A stretch of DNA of 64,000 bases from an uncultured Bacteroides sp. (lineage in GTDB: Bacteria > Bacteroidota > Bacteroidia > Bacteroidales > Bacteroidaceae): assembly GCA_900552075.1 (NCBI GenBank), contig URYL01000004.1, forward strand, positions 132,071 through 196,070, written 5' to 3'. Within the stretch, counting starts at the first letter, position 1. Each line of letters starts with the position of its first letter. The position numbers and the translations under genes are program-made. A model generated the notes under the pieces. That model did not search any database and was not told the origin of the DNA. It saw only the letters and a list, made by a program, of their open reading frames with translations. This document shows, in pieces, positions 61,364 through 64,000 of this stretch.

Positions 61364-62950
61364 ATGATAAGAAAATTCGATTTTCTCGTTATCGGTTCAG
61401 GAATTGCCGGAATGAGCTTTGCGCTGAAAGTAGCGCATAAAGGTTCGGTTGCACTGATCTGCAAGGCCGGACTGGAAGAAGCGAATACCTACTATGCACA
61501 AGGTGGCATCGCTTCAGTGACTAATCTGAAGGTGGATAACTTTGAAAAACATATCCACGACACCATGGTTGCAGGAGACTGGATCAGCGACCCTGCCGCG
61601 GTCAGAAAAGTAATCTGCAACGCCCCCTCCCAGATAGAGGAACTTATCAAATGGGGCGTAAATTTCGATAAAAAAGAAAACGGAGAATTTGACTTGCACA
61701 AAGAAGGCGGACATTCCGAATTCCGTATTCTTCACCACAAAGACAATACGGGAGCAGAAATCCAGACCAGCCTGATTGAAGAAGTAAAACGTCATCCCAA
61801 CATTACGGTATTCACCAACTTCTATGCCGTAGAAATCATCACTCAACATCATTTAGGTATCATTGTCACCCGCCATACGCCGGGTATCAAATGCTACGGA
61901 GCTTACGTGCTGAATGAAGCTACGGGAGAAGTTGATACCTTCCTGTCTAAAGTAACAGTGATGGCTACCGGCGGATGTGAAGCCGTTTACAACCATACTA
62001 CCAACCCACTGGTAGCTACCGGAGACGGTATTGCCATGGTATACCGTGCCAAAGGAGTGGTAAAAGACATGGAATTTATTCAATTCCATCCTACCGCCCT
62101 GTATCATCCGGGCGACCGTCCCAGCTTCCTGATTACGGAAGCCATGCGCGGATATGGAGCTGTACTGAGAAACCTTGCTGGCGAAGAATTCATGCAAAAA
62201 TACGATCCGCGTCTCTCTCTTGCACCACGTGACATTGTAGCCCGCGCTATCGACAGTGAAATGAAACAACGTGGAGAAGACCATGTATATCTGGATGTCA
62301 CTCACAAAGATCCGGAAGAAACCAAGAAACATTTCCCGAACATTTACAAGAAGTGCCTGAGCCTGGGTATCGATATAACCAAGGATTATATTCCTGTAGC
62401 GCCGGCTGCGCATTATCTGTGTGGAGGTATAAAGGTGGATTTGGACGGACAGTCCAGCATCAAGCGGCTGTATGCCCTTGGAGAGTGCTCCTGCACCGGA
62501 CTGCATGGAGGAAACCGTCTGGCATCCAATTCACTGATAGAAGCCATCGTATATGCGGATTCAGCTGCCAAACATGCCCTGAGCGTACTCGACCGTTACG
62601 ACTTTAATGAGGACATTCCGGAATGGGATGCAGAAGGTACCATCAGTAATGAAGAACGTATCCTGATTACTCAAAGTATGAAAGAGGTCAACCAAATCAT
62701 GGAAGCCTACGTAGGTATCGTTCGAAGCAACCTGCGTCTGGTACGTGCCTGGAACCGTCTGGACATTCTGTACGAAGAAACAGAACGCCTGTTCAAGCGT
62801 GTAAAGGCCTCCAGAGAAATTTGCGAGCTTCGTAACATGATTAACGTGGGCTACCTGATTACTCGTCAGGCCATGGAAAGAAAAGAGAGTAGAGGACTCC
62901 ATTACACGATTGATTATCCACATGCAGCCAAGAGTGAAGCAGAAAAATAA
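61364..62950 (+). CDS. nadB: L-aspartate oxidase
   Basis: 528 residues. FAD enzyme oxidising L-aspartate to iminoaspartate, the first step of de novo NAD synthesis. FAD motif VIGSGIAGMSFALKVA, then TYYAQGGIASV, HKEGGHSEFRILHHKDNTG, EFIQFHPTAL, APRDIVARAID and LGECSCTGLHGGNRLASNSL, all typical of NadB and the succinate dehydrogenase family. nadA and nadC are not adjacent. Ends at a strong terminator. Confidence 0.95.
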   Translation: MIRKFDFLVIGSGIAGMSFALKVAHKGSVALICKAGLEEANTYYAQGGIASVTNLKVDNFEKHIHDTMVAGDWISDPAAVRKVICNAPSQIEELIKWGVNFDKKENGEFDLHKEGGHSEFRILHHKDNTGAEIQTSLIEEVKRHPNITVFTNFYAVEIITQHHLGIIVTRHTPGIKCYGAYVLNEATGEVDTFLSKVTVMATGGCEAVYNHTTNPLVATGDGIAMVYRAKGVVKDMEFIQFHPTALYHPGDRPSFLITEAMRGYGAVLRNLAGEEFMQKYDPRLSLAPRDIVARAIDSEMKQRGEDHVYLDVTHKDPEETKKHFPNIYKKCLSLGIDITKDYIPVAPAAHYLCGGIKVDLDGQSSIKRLYALGECSCTGLHGGNRLASNSLIEAIVYADSAAKHALSVLDRYDFNEDIPEWDAEGTISNEERILITQSMKEVNQIMEAYVGIVRSNLRLVRAWNRLDILYEETERLFKRVKASREICELRNMINVGYLITRQAMERKESRGLHYTIDYPHAAKSEAEK

Positions 62951-62970
62951 TCTACCACATACACTATCAG

Positions 62971-63000
62971 AAGCCGGAATTTTTCATTCCGGCTTTTTTT
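62971..63000 (+). terminator. Terminator of nadB
   Basis: AAGCCGGAAT (62971-62980), loop TTTTC, ATTCCGGCTT (62986-62995), then a T run. Perfect 10-bp stem. Confidence 0.92.
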
Positions 63001-63481
63001 ATACCTTTTTATTTCCTCTCAGACCCAAGATTTCTGCACATTCCATACCAATCCTCAGAAGTGTCAAAAGATTGCTGAGAAGGCTTTAAAATAGTGTTTG
63101 GAGATAATATAAGTTTAAAAGCTGAATAGAAGAGACACGAGTTTCCCTATTTTCACCCATCAGCAAGAAATCGCGTCTGCAAAACATACAGGAAGTATCT
63201 AATGCCAGCTAAAAAAGAATCCACATCCGAAAATCTCCAGCGGAGTCTCCTTCCGCCACGAGGAAGACAGCATTTCCGGAGTGTACCACATAGAAAGAAG
63301 AAAGCGAAAGGAATACCGTGGCGAAATGGTCTTTCCTGAGCCGGAGGTCGTATCCTTCCTATTCCGGCCGGCTAAAACTTATGTTTGACCAACAAATGCC
63401 GCAAATTTATACGCTGCCGCGCCCAAGGACTCCTTCGGACATCATTCCTAACCCACCGTTCCTTGTGTCCCGTCAGGGCAT
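63001..63481. other. Intergenic region between nadB and the rRNA operon
   Basis: About 480 bp. Apart from the possible relict frame at 63206-63388 I see no gene, tRNA or palindrome array. Confidence 0.5.
63206..63388 (+). pseudogene. Possible relict coding frame without a start codon
   Basis: A 60-codon open frame ending with TGA at 63386-63388 reads in a protein-like way (KISSGVSFRHEEDSISGVYH, then EMVFPEPEVVSFLFRPAKTY). It begins after a stop and has no ATG before the Met near residue 41. It may be the 3' remnant of a lost gene. I do not recognise a family; it may be chance. Confidence 0.25.
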
Positions 63482-63516
63482 AAAAAAAGCCCCGAAGCAG
63501 TTATGCTTCAGGGCTT
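63482..63516 (-). terminator. Terminator of the rRNA operon
   Basis: On the minus strand AAGCCCTGAAGCA pairs with TGCTTCGGGGCTT (one mismatch) and is followed by seven T. It lies a few bases after the 5S gene. Confidence 0.9.
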
Positions 63517-63523
63517 CATCCAA

Positions 63524-63633
<110 letters not shown>

Positions 63634-63740
63634 ATATCGTTATATTGTCATGACTCACAAGCAAGCAATCTCAGCACGTTCGCTGAACGTATATATCATC
63701 CTTCATGGATTATTTTGTCTTCCATCCGCCCGGCGCGGAT

Positions 63741-64000
63741 AAGGAAAGCTTTCGGGCAATTAGTAATGCTCGGCTTTGCTGTCTCCAGCTTTACACCTGC
63801 ATCCTATCAACGTTGTCGTCTTCAACGACCCTGAGAAATCTAATCTTGTGGCCGGCTTCGCACTTAGATGCTTTCAGCGCTTATCCGATCCCGACTTGGA
63901 TACCCGGCGATGCGCCTGGCGGCACAACCGGTAAACCAGAGGTCGGTCCAACACGGTCCTCTCGTACTAGTGTCAGAGCCACGCAAATTTCATACGCCCA
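63741..64000 (-). rRNA. rrl: 23S ribosomal RNA, 3' end (continues past the window)
   Basis: The minus strand has the sarcin-ricin loop block CTAGTACGAGAGGACCG, then TCTGGTTTACCGGTTGTGCC and GCTGAAAGCATCTAAGTGCG, all conserved near the 3' end of 23S rRNA. The 3' boundary near 63741 is estimated. About 107 bp of spacer, with no tRNA, separate it from 5S. Confidence 0.96.

Noticed and set aside
63202..63339. 45-residue basic open frame starting at ATG 63202
   Set aside because: No promoter and no recognisable motif; a neighbouring frame looks more protein-like, so the region is better read as a relict or non-coding.

Overview
The window looks like the chromosome of a gut Bacteroidales bacterium, most likely Bacteroides or Phocaeicola. 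Supporting signs are a SusC/SusD pair, a Bacteroides-type sialic acid cluster, GH92, GH78 and GH30 enzymes, DUF3836, DUF3843 and DUF2723 proteins, and promoters of the Bacteroidetes form TTTG-N19-21-TAnnTTTG instead of -35/-10 boxes. No phage, transposon or CRISPR array is visible. The right edge enters an rRNA operon read on the minus strand (3' end of 23S, then 5S, then a terminator).

Layout. 1-1400: start of a GH92 mannosidase running off the left edge. 1.4-2.0 kb: a 21-bp-period palindrome array and a candidate small RNA. 2.0-7.2 kb: mnmA, a DUF3843 protein, a U32 peptidase-family protein and a tRNA-dihydrouridine synthase. 7.2-10.1 kb: a minus-strand operon of a cation efflux protein, an NAD-dependent epimerase and a PAP2-family membrane protein. 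10.2-15.0 kb: RNase R, a 43-residue basic protein, serine acetyltransferase and lactaldehyde reductase. 15.2-20.2 kb: GH78 and GH30 glycosidases. 20.6-23.4 kb: a five-gene operon (DUF3836, CPBP protease, two DUF2975 proteins, a small XRE regulator) behind a promoter bracketed by TATCG-N5-CGATA palindromes.

23.5-38.3 kb is a sialic acid catabolism island. A divergent ROK regulator faces genes for mutarotase, N-acetylneuraminate lyase, N-acylglucosamine 2-epimerase, an MFS transporter, a YhcH/NanQ-type protein and a secreted GH33 sialidase. A separately promoted SusC/SusD/esterase operon of visibly lower GC follows. Together they would release sialic acid outside the cell, import it across both membranes and convert it to ManNAc and then GlcNAc. 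38.4-45.7 kb: an RNA methyltransferase, a DPP-IV-like peptidase, purD, two membrane proteins and mnmD. 46.3-49.1 kb: a coiled-coil lipoprotein paired with a small beta-barrel protein. 49.2-63.0 kb: a zinc-type ABC binding protein and ATPase without a permease, a large DUF2723 membrane protein, a polysaccharide deacetylase, a DUF4861 lipoprotein, an SDR dehydrogenase, a PBP4-type carboxypeptidase, dihydrolipoyl dehydrogenase, two small membrane proteins and nadB.

The most unusual structure is a set of four intergenic arrays of short palindromes (1518-1595, 13631-13735, 20354-20436, 45711-45793). Each has four or five 15-17 bp palindromic units at an exact 21- or 22-bp period. Two arrays share one consensus; the other two have their own. 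I know of no named element class that matches.
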